Part shown: positions 63,820-64,000 of the stretch, piece after piece | How positions within the stretch are numbered: the first letter of the stretch is position 1 | Layout of the letters: each line of letters opens with the position of its first letter | Made by a program: the position numbers and the translations under genes | NCBI RefSeq assembly: GCF_000316645.1 | Contig: NC_019684.1 | Coordinates: 5,244,001-5,308,000, forward strand | Reading direction: 5' to 3' | Length of the DNA: 64,000 nucleotides | From: Nostoc sp. PCC 7524 | GTDB lineage: Bacteria > Cyanobacteriota > Cyanobacteriia > Cyanobacteriales > Nostocaceae | The notes under the pieces: generated by a model | Seen by the model: the letters and a program-made list of their open reading frames with translations, nothing else | Database searches by the model: none | What the model was told of the DNA's origin: nothing

Positions 63820-63905
63820 GGTGACAGGTTACAGGTTACAGGTTACAGGTTACAGGTTACAGGTTACAGGTTAAAGGTTACAGGTTACAGGTGACAGGTT
63901 ACAGG
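63820..63905. repeat. TTACAGG heptamer array at the window's right end
   Basis: About eleven TTACAGG or TGACAGG units start a few bases after the oxidoreductase stop. No gene follows to 64000. Confidence 0.95.
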
Positions 63906-64000
63906 GAACAAAGGTAATGAGTAGAGGGTGGCTGAAAAATAAAGTTTTCTATAGGAATTATCAAGTTGATTGGCGGTTAATCAGCAGCAAGTAGTGATAA

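Noticed and set aside
63820..63905. Possible CRISPR array
   Set aside because: Units are 7 nt and contiguous without spacers; same for all other heptamer tracts.

Overview
The window reads as chromosome of a filamentous, heterocyst-type cyanobacterium of the Nostoc/Anabaena group. The evidence is the abundance of the HIP1 octamer GCGATCGC, the many degenerate heptamer tandem tracts (GGGGAYT, TGTCACC, TTACAGG, TATTGCC types) typical of Nostocales, GC-rich short palindromes scattered between genes, and marker genes limited to or typical of cyanobacteria: Psb34, helical carotenoid proteins with an OCP C-terminal-domain homologue, a CAAD/CURT1-type protein, a ThiO-ThiG fusion, DUF1822 and CYP120-like P450.

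Layout. 1-7.3 kb: a CruA-type flavoprotein running off the left edge, citramalate synthase, a small 2Fe-2S protein and the bifunctional thiamine enzyme ThiO-ThiG. 7.6-16.2 kb: Psb34, a TPR protein, a GH57 glycosidase, an SDR, a secreted DUF1400/dienelactone-hydrolase protein and a Cys-repeat secreted protein. 16.5-19.1 kb: rpsD, moaA and an orphan MacB-type ATPase. 19.2-23.3 kb: a carotenoid photoprotection neighbourhood with one HCP, then an HCP-CTDH pair (the two halves of an orange carotenoid protein), interleaved with an acidic protein, a HAD phosphatase and queG. 23.4-25.4 kb: an IS605-type element with divergent tnpA and tnpB; its TnpB lacks the zinc-ribbon cysteines. 26.2-29.3 kb: an RsbU-like phosphatase and RsbW-like kinase pair plus a LuxR-type response regulator. 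29.8-33.5 kb: a WecG-type glycosyltransferase, FtsE and two unknowns. 33.5-35.0 kb: a gene desert made of a frameshifted pseudogene and palindromic repeats. 35.0-43.6 kb: topA, a small ORF coupled to aroQ, an ADP-ribosylglycohydrolase relative, a 7TM-HD phosphohydrolase and an amino-acid-oxidase-like flavoprotein. 43.7-51.9 kb: a membrane protein, a P450 remnant, a very large secreted RTX nuclease, an intact CYP120-like P450, a TenA-like protein and a pentapeptide/TPR protein. 52.6-58.4 kb: a large membrane protein with seven tandem repeats, a glycine-zipper stress protein, the CAAD/CURT1 protein and an acidic protein. 58.7-63.8 kb: a duplicated-domain secreted protein, a sigma factor with its DUF1822 partner, DUF4870 and a Gfo/Idh/MocA oxidoreductase.

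Functional links: thiOG and the TenA-like protein both point to thiamine synthesis or salvage. HCP, CTDH and the CruA-like enzyme all concern carotenoids. The phosphatase/kinase pair, the response regulator and the sigma/DUF1822 pair are signalling modules. The most unusual layer is the repeat load: heptamer tracts that abut or enter stop codons and lie in frame inside at least three enzymes, a ~60 bp MITE-like family with 11-12 bp terminal inverted repeats, and ~100 bp repeat pairs shared between distant intergenic regions.
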